Source: Streptomyces sp. NBC_00273 (GTDB taxonomy: Bacteria; Actinomycetota; Actinomycetes; Streptomycetales; Streptomycetaceae). Taken from it: a stretch of DNA of 64,000 nt. The position numbers and the translations under genes were made by a program. The stretch covers positions 3,658,001-3,722,000 of the forward strand of contig NZ_CP108067.1 of NCBI RefSeq assembly GCF_036178145.1, written 5' to 3'. This document shows, one piece after another, positions 53,465-64,000 of the stretch (its first letter is position 1; each line of letters begins with the position of its first letter). The notes under the pieces are model-generated. The model was not told the DNA's origin, ran no database searches, and worked only from the letters and a program-made list of their open reading frames with translations.

Positions 53465-54076
53465 CTAGGCGCGGGCGCGCCGTTCGGTGGGGCTGGTTCC
53501 GTACGCCTCGCGGTAGGCGCGGCTGAAGACGGCGGCGCTGCTGAAGCCCCAGCGGGCGGCGATGGCGTGGATGGGCCGGTCGAGCAGTTCGGGCCGGGCG
53601 AGGTCGGCGTGGCAGTGTTCCAGCCGGCGCCGGCGGATGGTGGCCGCGACGCTCTCCCCCCGGTCCTGGAACAGCAGGTGCAGCCGGCGCACCGAGATGT
53701 GGTGGCGGTCGGCGATGGACTGCGGGGCCAGGGCCGGGTCGCCGAGGTTGTGGTCGATGAAGGTGTCGATCCGTTCCAGCAGGGCGCGGGGGCCCGGACC
53801 GGCCGGGGGTTCGCCCGAGGTGCGCCCGCCCGCGCCGTCGTGCTGCTCGGCCAGGCAGGCGGCGATCAGGTCGGCCGCGACCCGTCCCAGCCGGTCCAGG
53901 TCCCTGGGCGCGCATTCGGCGCCGTGCGCTCCCAGGGTGTTCAGGAACCGGCCGACGATCGCCCCCATGCCCGTCTCGCCGGAGATCCGCTGCGCGAGCA
54001 GCCGCTGCGCCTCGTCGATCGGCACGGGTGACGCGCTCCCGGGCAGCCGGACCGCGACCGTCGTCCTCGACCGCAT
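53465..54076 (-). CDS. AraC-family regulator lacking most of the usual N-terminal domain
   Basis: 203-aa AraC/XylS-type regulator. The C-terminal double helix-turn-helix (about residues 95-203) includes LAPQSIADRHHISVRRLHLL and the family block IHAIAARWGFSSAAVFSRAYREAYG. Typical relatives are about 320 aa; here only the last part of the ligand-binding or dimer domain remains (RTTVAVRLPGSASPVPIDEA), so about 110 residues are missing. The ATG at 54076 has GGGGG about 9 nt upstream and could be used. It is divergent from glgE. It may be a decayed gene or a short DNA-binding version. Confidence 0.78.
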   Translation of the reverse strand: MRSRTTVAVRLPGSASPVPIDEAQRLLAQRISGETGMGAIVGRFLNTLGAHGAECAPRDLDRLGRVAADLIAACLAEQHDGAGGRTSGEPPAGPGPRALLERIDTFIDHNLGDPALAPQSIADRHHISVRRLHLLFQDRGESVAATIRRRRLEHCHADLARPELLDRPIHAIAARWGFSSAAVFSRAYREAYGTSPTERRARA

Positions 54077-54579
54077 CGTTCAATACCCCCGAATCACCGG
54101 TCACTCGCGCCTCTCGGCTGGACGGGCCATTGTCTCCCGGTGCAGCCCTCGCCGGCTCTCCGGGCGGGGCGCGCGGGGCCCGTGGGGCAGGTGGTTCCCG
54201 CGCCGCCCGCGCCCGGGCGCCGCACCGCGTCCGCCCCTACGTCAGCTAGTTCCGGCCGACTTGACGGAGACCCGGCGGATGTCGACCCGGGCCTTGGTAT
54301 CGGCCGTGCCACTACGTACGAGTAGTTAACCGAGCGCGCGGATTGGGCGGGGCGAGAGTGGGAAGGGCTCCCCGGGTACACGTTCGTACACGCACGGCGC
54401 ACCCGCCCACAAACCCTCTCCCCGCCACCCGAGTGAACGCGGACAGGAGCGGCCATGCCCGCAGCCCAGCCGTCCACTGAGCGGCTAGAAACAGAGCGAA
54501 CAGAGCGTGCACTACCAGCCGTGCTCACGGCTGGCCTGTTGTCACCGAGCCCCGCGAACTGCCCCCAGGTGATCCCATC
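54077..54579. promoter_or_regulatory. Divergent control region upstream of glgE
   Basis: 503 bp without a supported gene. Visible elements are a short dyad ACTAC/GTAGT at 54311-54326 with adjoining GTTAAC, and a direct repeat GTACACG at 54376-54382 and 54386-54392 (10-bp phase). These are candidate operator sites for the glgE operon. No confident promoter hexamers were found. I looked for the missing AraC N-terminus here and did not recognise it. Confidence 0.45.
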
Positions 54580-56570
54580 ATGATCGGTCGCATTCCCGTG
54601 CTGGACGTCCGCCCCGCCGTCGACTGCGGCGCCAGACCCGCAAAGGCGGTCGTGGACGAGGTCTTCGAGATCTCCGCCACCGTGTTCCGCGAAGGACACG
54701 ACGCCGTCGCCGCCCACCTCGTCCTGCGTGATCCGGGCGGGCGACTGCGGGTCCCCGTGCCGCTGAGCGAACTCGCCCCCGGTACCGACCGGTGGGGGGC
54801 CAAGGTCTCCGTCGAGGTCGAGGGGAGGTGGACGTACACCGTCGAGGCGTGGAGCGATCCGGTGGCCACCTGGCGGGCCCATGCCGCGATCAAGATTCCC
54901 GCCGGGATCGACGCCGGGCTGATGCTGTGGGAGGGCGCGGAGCTCTACGAACGGGCCGGGGCCCGGATCCCCAAGCGCGACGGGCGCGAGGCCGTCCTGG
55001 CCGCCGCCGCAACCATGCGCGACGAGGACCTGCCCGTCGCCGAACGCTACGGGGCCGCCCTCGACCCCGCCGTGGACGCCGCGTTCGCCAAGCGCCCGTA
55101 CCGGGAGCTGGTCACCGCCTCCAAGCCCCTGCCGCTGCTGGTGGAGCGCAAGCGGGCCCTCTTCGGCTCCTGGTACGAGATGTTCCCGCGCTCCGAGGGA
55201 GCGGTGCTGGAGCCCGGCGAGGCCCCGGTCAGCGGGACCTTCCGGACCGCCGCCGAACGGCTGCCCGCGATCGCGGCGATGGGTTTCGACGTGGTCTACC
55301 TGCCGCCCATCCACCCGATCGGGTCCACTTATCGCAAGGGTCCGAACAACACTCTTTCCGCTGGAAGTTGGGACCCGGGCGTCCCGTGGGCCATCGGCTC
55401 CACCGAGGGCGGGCACGACGCGGTCCACCCGGAGCTCGGCACCATCGAGGACTTCGACGCCTTCGTCGGGCGCGCCCGCGAGCTGGGCATGGAGATCGCG
55501 CTGGACTTCGCGCTGCAGTGCTCCCCCGACCACCCGTGGGTGGAGAAGAACCCGCAGTGGTTCCGCCACCGGGCCGACGGGACGATCGCGTACGCCGAGA
55601 ACCCGCCGAAGAAGTACCAGGACATCTATCCGATCCACTTCGACGCCGACATGGCCGGCATCGTCGAGGAGACCTGCCGGATCCTTCGGCACTGGATGGA
55701 CCACGGGGTGCGCATCTTCCGGGTCGACAATCCGCACACCAAGCCGGTGGTCTTCTGGCAGAAGGTGATCGCGGACATCAACAAGTCCGACCCGGACGTG
55801 ATCTTCCTGGCCGAGGCCTTCACCCGGCCCGCGATGATGCGGGCGCTGGCCGCCGTCGGCTTCCAGCAGTCGTACACGTACTTCACCTGGCGCAACACCA
55901 AGGCCGAGCTGACCGAGTACCTGACCGAGCTGGCGGACACCCCCTCCGCCTCGGTCATGCGGCCGAACTTCTTCGTCAACACGCCGGACATCCTGCACGA
56001 GTACCTGCAGCACGGCGGCCGTCCGGCCTTCGAGGTCCGGGCCGTCCTGGCCGCCACCCTCTCGCCCGCCTGGGGGGTCTACGCCGGCTACGAGCTCTGC
56101 GAGAACACCCCGGTGCGCGAGGGCAGCGAGGAGTACCTGAACTCCGAGAAGTACGAGTTCCGGCCGCGCGACTGGGCGGCCGCCGACCGCACCGGCGCCA
56201 CCATCGCCCCGCTGATCACCGCCCTGAACCGGCTGCGCCGCCGCAACCCCGCACTCCAGCAGTTGCGCGACATCCACTTCCACTCGACCGACAACGAACA
56301 GGTGATCGCCTATTCGAAGCACGCCGGAGCCAATTCCGTACTGGTGGTCGTCAACCTCGATCCGCACCACACCCAGGAGGCGACAGTGTCGTTGGACATG
56401 CCGGTACTCGGCCTCGACTGGCACGGGTCCCTCGCGGTGCGCGACGAGCTCACCGGCGAGACCTATCACTGGGGCAGGGCGAACTACGTGCGCCTAGAGC
56501 CGGGCCGCACGCCCGCGCACGTACTGGCCGCTCTGCGACCGTCCCCGCCCACCGGAGGGTCACCCACCAC

Positions 56571-56574
<4 letters not shown>
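54580..56574 (+). CDS. glgE: Alpha-1,4-glucan:maltose-1-phosphate maltosyltransferase
   Basis: GH13_3 enzyme of 664 aa that extends alpha-glucan with maltosyl units from maltose-1-phosphate. The nucleophile is Asp383 in [13 protein letters not shown] and the acid/base Glu412 in FLAEAFTRP; their 29-residue spacing equals that of S. coelicolor GlgE1 (Asp394, Glu423, from memory). [14 protein letters not shown] is another GlgE block. AGGTGATC precedes the ATG at 54580. It is the first gene of a four-gene operon; its stop overlaps the treS start (ATGA, 56571-56574). Confidence 0.97.
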
Positions 56575-58289
<1,715 letters not shown>

Positions 58290-58524
58290 CCGGGAGCCGG
58301 TCCAGGGCCGAGTGAGCCGAAGGAGCGCGACCTGTGGGTCAGGTCAAGGCGCTCCGGAGGCGAACCGAGCCTTCACACAAGGGGGCGGGCAGCTCGAACG
58401 GGTCAATCGCCCGCCCCTGTACGGACCATCCTGACCCGACACTCGCACATGCCGGAGAAGCAACTGCCGCGCATCCGGGACACTCTGCGCATTCTGTGAC
58501 GGCCCGGGGAAAGGACGCGACGCC

Positions 58525-59970
58525 ATGTCGGAGGCTGCATCCGCCCGGAGCCGGCTGACGGCCGACCGGGCCGCCGGGATCGCTCCACTGGAGCCGATGC
58601 TGAAGGCCTGGCTGCCCGCTCAGCGCTGGTTCGCGGGCAAGGGCCGCACCATCAGCAGGCTCAGGACCGTCTCGGCGGCCGAACTGCTACCGCCGGGATC
58701 CACCCCCGGACTGCTGCACCTGCTCCTCGACGTCGACGGGGACTGCTACCAACTGCTGCTGGGCATCCGCCCGTCCCTGCCGCCCGCCCTCGCGCCCACC
58801 CTGATCGGCCATGCCGAGGACGGCCCGTACGCGGGCCGGGCGGTCTACGAGGCGCTGGGCGACCCCCGGCTCGCGGCCATGCTGCTGGAACGGCTGCGCT
58901 CCCCCGGGGCCCTCGGCCCGCTGCGCTTCGACCGGGACCCGGCCACGCCGATCCCGGCGGGGCTCACCCCCCGGCCACTGTCCGGGGAGCAGACCAACTC
59001 CTCGCTCATTTACGGAGATTCGTTCATCCTGAAGGTGTTCCGTCGGGTCGGCCCCGGGGTCAATCCGGACCTGGAGCTGCCGAGGGCGCTGGCCGCCGCC
59101 GGCTGCACCCGGGTCCCGGCCCCCGTCGCCTGGTACGAAGCCGAACCGCCCGGCAGCGAACCGCTGACGCTGGGCGTGCTCCAGCCCTACCTGCGCGGCT
59201 CCGACGACGGTTGGCAGCTCGCGCTGCGCCGGCTCGGCGTCGGGGCCGACTTCACCGCCGAGGCGCACGCGCTCGGTCGGGCCACCGCCGAGGTGCACAG
59301 CGCGCTGGCCGCGGCGCTGCCCACGGTCGCGCTCGGCCCGGAGCAGACCGCCCGGCTCGCGGCGGGGATGACGGCCCGGCTGGCCGCCACCGCCCGGGAG
59401 GTACCGGCGCTGCGGCCCTACGAGGCGGGGCTGCGGGGCGCCTTCGACGCGCTGGCGGCCTCCCGGGGCGCGGGGGTGCCCGCCCAGCGGATCCACGGGG
59501 ACCTCCATTTGGGTCAAACCCTGCGCACCCTTGACGGCAGCTGGTCGTTGATCGACTTCGAGGGCGAGCCGGCCCGGCCCCTGGCCGACCGGCGCCGTCC
59601 CGAACCGGCGGTGCGCGACATCGCCGGGATACTGCGCTCCTTCGACTACGCCGCCCGCTCGCACCGGCCGTTCGCCCCCGCCTGGGCGGACGACTGCCGG
59701 GCCGCCTTCTGCGAGGGCTACGCCCGCACCACCGGCCGGGACCCCCGCGAGGACCCCGTACTGCTGCGCGCGTACGAGACCGACAAGGCGGTGTACGAGG
59801 CCCGGTACGAGTCCCGGCACCGCCCCGACTGGCTGCACGTCCCGATGGCCGCGATCCGGCGGCTCTCGGAGCCCGTACGGCCCGCCCACCGCGTGCCGCC
59901 GACCCCGTCCGCCCCCGGCTCCATCTCCCCCCACCCCCACCCGAAGCCCCCGAGGAGGCCGCTCGCGTGA
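58525..59970 (+). CDS. mak: Maltokinase
   Basis: ATP-dependent kinase of 481 aa making maltose-1-phosphate, the GlgE donor; also called Pep2. The N-terminal cap has [16 protein letters not shown], a maltokinase marker. The aminoglycoside-kinase-like catalytic site is in [12 protein letters not shown] and [14 protein letters not shown]. The last 30 residues are Pro/His-rich and probably disordered. AAGGA precedes the ATG at 58525. Its stop overlaps the glgB start as GTGA. The 235-bp gap after treS is the only break in the operon and shows no strong hairpin. Confidence 0.95.
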   Translation: MSEAASARSRLTADRAAGIAPLEPMLKAWLPAQRWFAGKGRTISRLRTVSAAELLPPGSTPGLLHLLLDVDGDCYQLLLGIRPSLPPALAPTLIGHAEDGPYAGRAVYEALGDPRLAAMLLERLRSPGALGPLRFDRDPATPIPAGLTPRPLSGEQTNSSLIYGDSFILKVFRRVGPGVNPDLELPRALAAAGCTRVPAPVAWYEAEPPGSEPLTLGVLQPYLRGSDDGWQLALRRLGVGADFTAEAHALGRATAEVHSALAAALPTVALGPEQTARLAAGMTARLAATAREVPALRPYEAGLRGAFDALAASRGAGVPAQRIHGDLHLGQTLRTLDGSWSLIDFEGEPARPLADRRRPEPAVRDIAGILRSFDYAARSHRPFAPAWADDCRAAFCEGYARTTGRDPREDPVLLRAYETDKAVYEARYESRHRPDWLHVPMAAIRRLSEPVRPAHRVPPTPSAPGSISPHPHPKPPRRPLA

Positions 59971-62261
59971 GCGCCGCACGACAGCCGTCACCGACCGTCC
60001 GCGAGGAAGCCGCACCCGTCCCGTCGGCGGCGAAGAAGGCCCGGACGCCCCGGGCCCGCCGCGCCGCCCCTCCGCACGGCGTCCGGCCGGCTCCCGCACT
60101 GGGCGCCGACGAACGGGCCCGGTTGCTGGAGGGCCGCCACCACGATCCGCACGCGGTGCTCGGGGCCCGTACCCAGCGGGGCGGGGTGGCCTTCCGGGTG
60201 CTGCGCCCCCACGCCAAGGCGGTCACGATCCTCGCCAAGGGGCTGCGGGCCGAGCTCTTCGACGACGGCGACGGACTGTTCTCGGGGCTGCTGCCGCTGA
60301 CCGGCGTGCCGGAGTACCGGCTGCTGGTCGCGTACGACAGCGACGAGATCGAGGTCCACGACCCCTACCGGTTCCTGCCCGCCCTCGGCGAGCTGGACCT
60401 GCACCTGATCGGCGAGGGCCGCCACGAGCAGCTGTGGAAGGCGCTCGGTGCCGAGCCGATGGAGCACCAGGGCGTGGCCGGGACCCGCTTCACGGTGTGG
60501 GCGCCGAACGCCCAGGGGGTCCGGGTCACCGGGGACTTCTCGTACTGGGACTCCGTCGCCTACCCGATGCGCTCGCTGGGCTCGACGGGGGTGTGGGAGC
60601 TGTTCCTGCCCGGGGTGGGCGTCGGAACGCTGTACAAGTACGACATCACCCGCCCGGACGGCAGCCACACCTTGCGCGCCGACCCCATGGCCCGGTCGGC
60701 GGAGGTCCCCCCGGCGAACGCCTCGGTGGTCACCTCGTCCCGGTACGAGTGGCAGGACGCGGCGTGGATGGCCGGGCGCGGCGCCCGGCCCCCGCACCAG
60801 GCCCCGTTCTCGGTGTACGAGCTGCACCTGGCGTCCTGGCGGCCGGGGCTCTCCTACCGGCAGCTCGCCGAGCAGCTCCCCGCTTACGTCAAGGAGCTGG
60901 GCTTCACGCACGTGGAGCTGATGCCGGTCGCCGAGCACCCCTTCGGCGGCTCGTGGGGCTACCAGGTCACCGGCTTCTACGCGCCGACCTCGCGGATGGG
61001 CACCCCGGACGACTTCCGCTTCCTCGTGGACGCGCTGCACCGGGCCGGGATCGGGGTGATCGTCGACTGGGTGCCGGCGCACTTCCCGCGCGACGACTGG
61101 GCCCTCGCGGAGTTCGACGGGCGGCCGCTGTACGAGCACCAGGACCCGCGGCGGGCCGCACATCCGGACTGGGGGACGCTGGAGTTCGACTACGGCCGCA
61201 AGGAGGTCCGCAACTTCCTCGTCGCCAACGCCGTGTACTGGTGCGAGGAGTTCCACGTGGACGGCCTGCGCGTGGATGCGGTGGCCTCGATGCTCTACCT
61301 CGACTACTCGCGCGCCGAGGGCGAGTGGGCGCCCAACGAGCACGGCGGGCGGGAGAACCTGGACGCGGTCGGCTTCCTCCAGGAGATGAACGCGACGGTG
61401 TACCGGCGCTGCCCGGGGGTCGTGACGATCGCGGAGGAGTCCACGGCCTGGACGGGTGTGACCCGGCCGACGGACTCCGGCGGGCTCGGCTTCGGCCTGA
61501 AGTGGAACATGGGCTGGATGCACGACACCCTGCGCTACATGTCGAAGGAGCCGGTGCACCGCAAGTACCACCACCACGACATGACCTTCGGGATGATCTA
61601 CGCGTTCAGCGAGAACTACGTGCTGCCGATCTCGCACGACGAGGTGGTGCACGGCAAGGCCTCGCTGGTGTCCAAGATGCCCGGGGACGACTGGTGGCAG
61701 AAGCGGGCCGCGCACCGGGCCTACTTGGGCTTCATGTGGGCCCATCCGGGCAAGCAACTGCTCTTCATGGGGCAGGAGTTCGCCCAGGGGTCGGAGTGGT
61801 CGGAGGTGTACGGGCCGGACTGGTGGGTGCTGGACGACTCCTACGCGGCGGCCGGCGACCACCGGGGCGTACGGAACCTGGTGCGCGACCTGAACCGCAC
61901 GTACGCGGCGGCGCCCGCCCTGTGGGAGCGGGACACCGTGCCGGAGGGCTTCGCCTGGGTGGAGGCGGACGCCGCGGAGGACAACGTCTTCGCGTTCCTG
62001 CGGTACGCGCAGGACGGCTCGCAGCTCCTGGCGGTGTCGAACTTCTCCCCCGTGGTCCGGCACGGCTACCGGCTCGGGGTGCCCGAGGAGGTGCCGCTGT
62101 GGCGGGAGGTGCTCAACACCGACCTGGAGGTCTACGGCGGCAGCGGCATCCACCACACGCAGCCGATGCGGCCGGAGCAGGTGCCTGCGCAGGGCCGTCC
62201 GGCGAGCCTGCGCATGACCCTCCCGCCGCTGGCGACGGTCTGGTTCCGGCCGCAGGGTTGA
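59967..62261 (+). CDS. glgB: 1,4-alpha-glucan branching enzyme
   Basis: GH13_9 branching enzyme of 764 aa. An extra Ala/Pro/Arg-rich N-terminus (about 1-45) precedes two CBM48-type domains (about 50-145 and 165-255; [20 protein letters not shown]). In the barrel, nucleophile Asp437 lies in [15 protein letters not shown] and Glu490 in [23 protein letters not shown] holds the third carboxylate. The GTG at 59967 overlaps the maltokinase stop. It branches the GlgE product into a glycogen-like glucan. Confidence 0.97.
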   Translation: MSAARQPSPTVREEAAPVPSAAKKARTPRARRAAPPHGVRPAPALGADERARLLEGRHHDPHAVLGARTQRGGVAFRVLRPHAKAVTILAKGLRAELFDDGDGLFSGLLPLTGVPEYRLLVAYDSDEIEVHDPYRFLPALGELDLHLIGEGRHEQLWKALGAEPMEHQGVAGTRFTVWAPNAQGVRVTGDFSYWDSVAYPMRSLGSTGVWELFLPGVGVGTLYKYDITRPDGSHTLRADPMARSAEVPPANASVVTSSRYEWQDAAWMAGRGARPPHQAPFSVYELHLASWRPGLSYRQLAEQLPAYVKELGFTHVELMPVAEHPFGGSWGYQVTGFYAPTSRMGTPDDFRFLVDALHRAGIGVIVDWVPAHFPRDDWALAEFDGRPLYEHQDPRRAAHPDWGTLEFDYGRKEVRNFLVANAVYWCEEFHVDGLRVDAVASMLYLDYSRAEGEWAPNEHGGRENLDAVGFLQEMNATVYRRCPGVVTIAEESTAWTGVTRPTDSGGLGFGLKWNMGWMHDTLRYMSKEPVHRKYHHHDMTFGMIYAFSENYVLPISHDEVVHGKASLVSKMPGDDWWQKRAAHRAYLGFMWAHPGKQLLFMGQEFAQGSEWSEVYGPDWWVLDDSYAAAGDHRGVRNLVRDLNRTYAAAPALWERDTVPEGFAWVEADAAEDNVFAFLRYAQDGSQLLAVSNFSPVVRHGYRLGVPEEVPLWREVLNTDLEVYGGSGIHHTQPMRPEQVPAQGRPASLRMTLPPLATVWFRPQG

Positions 62262-62286
62262 TGCGGCAGGGCTGATGCGCCGGGAC

Positions 62287-62628
62287 TCAGGCCGTGGCGA
62301 GCTGCTCCTCCAGTTCCTGGAGCAGCCGGCGCTTGGCCCGGGCCCCGACGATCTGCTGGACGGGCTCGCCGTCGCGGAAGACGAGCAGGGTCGGCATGGA
62401 CAGCACCCCGTACCGGGTGACGGCACCGGGGTTGCTGTCCGCGTCGATCTGCACGACCTTGAGCCGGTCGGCCTCCTCGGCCGCGATCGAGGAGAGGACG
62501 GGGGCGAGCTGGCGGCAGGGGCCGCACCAGTCCGCCGTGAACTCCACGAGGACGGGCCGTCCCCGCTCCCCGAGCACCTCGACCTCGAAATCCGCGTCGG
62601 TCACCTGTGCCACGCCGTGGGCCTTCAT
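62287..62628 (-). CDS. Thioredoxin
   Basis: 113-aa thioredoxin with the WCGPC redox site (VEFTADWCGPCRQLAP, cysteines about residues 34 and 37) and the cis-Pro block VLSMPTLLVFRDGEP. It reduces protein disulfides in the cytoplasm. The ATG at 62628 has GAGGGA about 7 nt upstream. A second in-frame ATG at 62661 overlaps the MerR stop as ATGA and would add 11 residues, so the two genes are in any case co-transcribed. Convergent with glgB, 25 bp apart with no hairpin between. Confidence 0.94.
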   Translation of the reverse strand: MKAHGVAQVTDADFEVEVLGERGRPVLVEFTADWCGPCRQLAPVLSSIAAEEADRLKVVQIDADSNPGAVTRYGVLSMPTLLVFRDGEPVQQIVGARAKRRLLQELEEQLATA

Positions 62629-62657
62629 GCCACCGTCCCTCTCGTCCGTCCGGTCGT

Positions 62658-63050
62658 TCATCCGGTCATCTCGCACTTCGGCACGGCCGCTTCGCCGGCC
62701 GCCCGTTCCGCGTCGGCCAACTGCCGCCCGAGCTGCTCGCGCACGTCGGCCAGCTGGCCGATCAGGCCGTCCAGCTCGGCGAGCTTGCGCCGGTAGACGG
62801 CGAGCGAGGCGGGGCAGGAGTCCCCGGCCGGGTGGCCGGCCCGCAGGCAGTCCACGAAGGGCCTGGTCTCCTCCAGTTCGAAGCCGAAGTCCTGGAGCAT
62901 GCGGATCTGGCTCAGCAGCCGCAGGTCGTCCTCGTCGTAGGTCCGGTAGCCGTTTCCGGCCCGCCGCGCGGGGAGCAGCCCGCGGGACTCGTAGTACCTG
63001 AGCGTCCGGGTGCTGGTCCCCGCCCGCTCCGCCAGTTCGCCGATGCGCAT
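62658..63050 (-). CDS. MerR-family regulator with three cysteines
   Basis: 130-aa MerR-type activator. The winged-helix domain (1-70; MRIGELAERAGTSTRTLRYY, GYRTYDEDDLRLL) is canonical. The effector part is a coiled coil (about 82-118) with Cys68 and Cys79 near its start and Cys126 in the C-terminal PKCEMTG. The spacing could hold a metal or serve as a thiol switch; being coupled to a thioredoxin gene makes redox sensing attractive, but it is inferred. The ATG at 63050 begins the conserved domain. Confidence 0.92.
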   Translation of the reverse strand: MRIGELAERAGTSTRTLRYYESRGLLPARRAGNGYRTYDEDDLRLLSQIRMLQDFGFELEETRPFVDCLRAGHPAGDSCPASLAVYRRKLAELDGLIGQLADVREQLGRQLADAERAAGEAAVPKCEMTG

Positions 63051-63387
63051 GGGGCGACCGTATGCCTTGACGCCGACGTCAAGGCAAGGGAAGGAAAGGG
63101 AGAAGGGGGGGCGGGGTCCTCGCCACCCCCGTGGGCGAGGACCCCTGAAAGGATCACGCAGGAAATGGCTGGTCGGTTCACATTGTGCGAAGAGTGTGAG
63201 AGGTATTGCATCGACGGACGTTGGCTGGAACCGTACACACAGAAAAGATCTTCCAGCTCACCGATTACCGGACAGTCGCTCGGAAACCCGGCGAAAGGCC
63301 TTAACTTCATAGGACGTTCCTACGAGGTATGGGCTTGTTTGTTTGGTCTGTAGGCGCCGCGGCCTGGCCACTTCTACGGTGTGCGGT
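63051..63387. other. Low-GC divergent region between merR and the XRE-type gene
   Basis: 337 bp. The part 63160-63350 is far less GC-rich than all neighbours. A 62-codon frame at 63165-63353 uses many A- and T-ending codons unlike Streptomyces genes, so I do not call it. An inverted repeat GACGCCGACGTC (63071-63082) close to the merR start could be the MerR operator. Promoters for both flanking genes are expected. Confidence 0.45.
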
Positions 63388-64000
63388 GTGCACTCCAGCC
63401 CACCTTTCAATGCCCCCGCCGCGCGTCGCCTGCGCGCGGCCCTGGGCATGGCTCCCGGACATGTCGCCTACGGCCTGCGTGCCCAGTACGGACTCGTCGT
63501 CGCGCCCGAGACCGTGATGGCCTGGGAGCGTGGCGAGATATCACCTTCCTCCGCCGAGCTCACGGCACTCGCGGGCGTCCTGTGGTGTGCGCCCGGCGAA
63601 CTGCTCGCCGAACCGGTCACCCTGCGGGAGCACCGGGTCGCCCGGGGGCTCGCGGCGGACGACCTGGCCCGTCGGATCGGCCTGGAGACGGGCTCGTACC
63701 AGAAGATGGAGGACACCGGGCGCTGGAAGGGCAACGAACGGCAGTCCGCCGCCCTGGCCACGGTGCTGGGTCTGACGCTGGCCCAGTTCGTGACGGCGAC
63801 CGGCAAGCACGAGGAACTCGCCGACCTGCTGCGCAGTGCGGTGACCACGCGCTGGCAGGCGTACGTGAAGCCGCTGGGCAAGCTCCTGCCGATCCCCAAG
63901 CACCACCTGGAGACGGTGCTGGAGCAGCTGCACGGCGACTACCAGTCGCGGATGGTGGCGACGCTCAGCTGGGGCGGCGGCCAGGGCGAGGCCGGCAGCG
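63388..64000 (+). CDS. XRE-type helix-turn-helix protein, partial
   Basis: Open to the right edge, at least 204 residues. Two helix-turn-helix-like units appear: residues about 10-60 (ARRLRAALGMAPGHVAYGLR, ETVMAWERGEISPSSAELTA) and about 65-115 (EHRVARGLAADDLARRIGLE, SYQKMEDTGRWKG), both of the XRE/Cro type. The remainder (RWQAYVKPLGKLLPIPKHHL) is unrecognised. The GTG at 63388 is chosen as the last plausible start before the conserved part; a GTG at 63379 is possible and no strong ribosome site is seen. Likely a DNA-binding regulator. Confidence 0.8.
   Translation, partial: MHSSPPFNAPAARRLRAALGMAPGHVAYGLRAQYGLVVAPETVMAWERGEISPSSAELTALAGVLWCAPGELLAEPVTLREHRVARGLAADDLARRIGLETGSYQKMEDTGRWKGNERQSAALATVLGLTLAQFVTATGKHEELADLLRSAVTTRWQAYVKPLGKLLPIPKHHLETVLEQLHGDYQSRMVATLSWGGGQGEAGS

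Noticed and set aside
54094..56469. 791-codon minus-strand frame opposite glgE
   Set aside because: Antisense shadow; GlgE on plus has complete catalytic motifs.
63165..63353. 62-codon frame with a CEEC motif upstream of the XRE-type gene
   Set aside because: Codon use is unlike Streptomyces, the ribosome site is too close, and the region is a low-GC non-coding island.

Overview
The window reads as a Streptomyces chromosomal segment. It is very G+C-rich with strong third-position GC, uses many GTG and some TTG starts, and carries Actinobacteria-specific families (SseB-like proteins, AMIN-like and DUF6458 proteins, lipoprotein L,D-transpeptidases, the GlgE alpha-glucan pathway, a CYP121-type P450). 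About 50 genes are supported. I saw no rRNA, tRNA, insertion sequence, integrase or CRISPR array. Gene ends are well marked by GC-rich inverted repeats.

Layout. (1) 1-4544, minus strand: a dipeptide/oligopeptide ABC transporter (permease C, lipoprotein binding protein, permease B, ATPase cut by the window edge). (2) 5008-7353, minus: two SseB-like proteins and a P-loop kinase-like protein. (3) 7563-12501, plus: a tandem glycine riboswitch, then gcvT, gcvH, glyA and sdaA, which together take glycine to one-carbon units, serine and pyruvate. (4) 12664-15606: a secreted AMIN-like protein, a DHFR-like reductase, a flavin reductase divergent from a PadR regulator, and a 70-residue EF-hand protein. 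(5) 15863-17840, plus: a cyclodipeptide synthase overlapping a CYP121-like P450, a compact secondary-metabolite module. (6) 17933-21846, minus: a YVTN-propeller lipoprotein coupled to a NodB-fold protein with an altered first motif, a regulatory ATPase (HATPase fold) and an enoyl-CoA hydratase.

(7) 21934-27027, minus: a cell-surface locus in which two paralogous lipoprotein L,D-transpeptidases flank a 798-residue SpaA/choice-of-anchor-A protein. That protein has a Lys/His-rich tail and no sortase signal. (8) 27201-29510: glgX. (9) 29624-46761: an exopolysaccharide locus with a CDP-alcohol phosphotransferase, cytidylyltransferase, two GT4 glycosyltransferases, Wzz-like, flippase, polymerase and acetyltransferase genes, GDP-fucose enzymes (gmd, fcl) and a WbaP-type initiating transferase. 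Embedded in it is a 927-residue secreted propeller/FN3/LamG/DNRLRE protein. (10) 47145-50280: an M4 metalloprotease and a Gly-rich secreted protein.

(11) 50449-62261: the alpha-glucan locus, with glgP on minus and glgE-treS-mak-glgB as a tightly coupled plus-strand operon, plus a short AraC-type regulator divergent from glgE. Trehalose is isomerised to maltose, phosphorylated, polymerised by GlgE and branched by GlgB; GlgP and GlgX take the polymer apart. (12) 62287-64000: a thioredoxin/MerR pair divergent from a partial XRE-type regulator.

The least ordinary parts are the CDPS-CYP121 pair, whose substrate pocket differs from the mycobacterial enzyme, and the L,D-transpeptidase/Lys-tail surface-protein locus. 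Comparisons with named proteins are from memory, not database searches.
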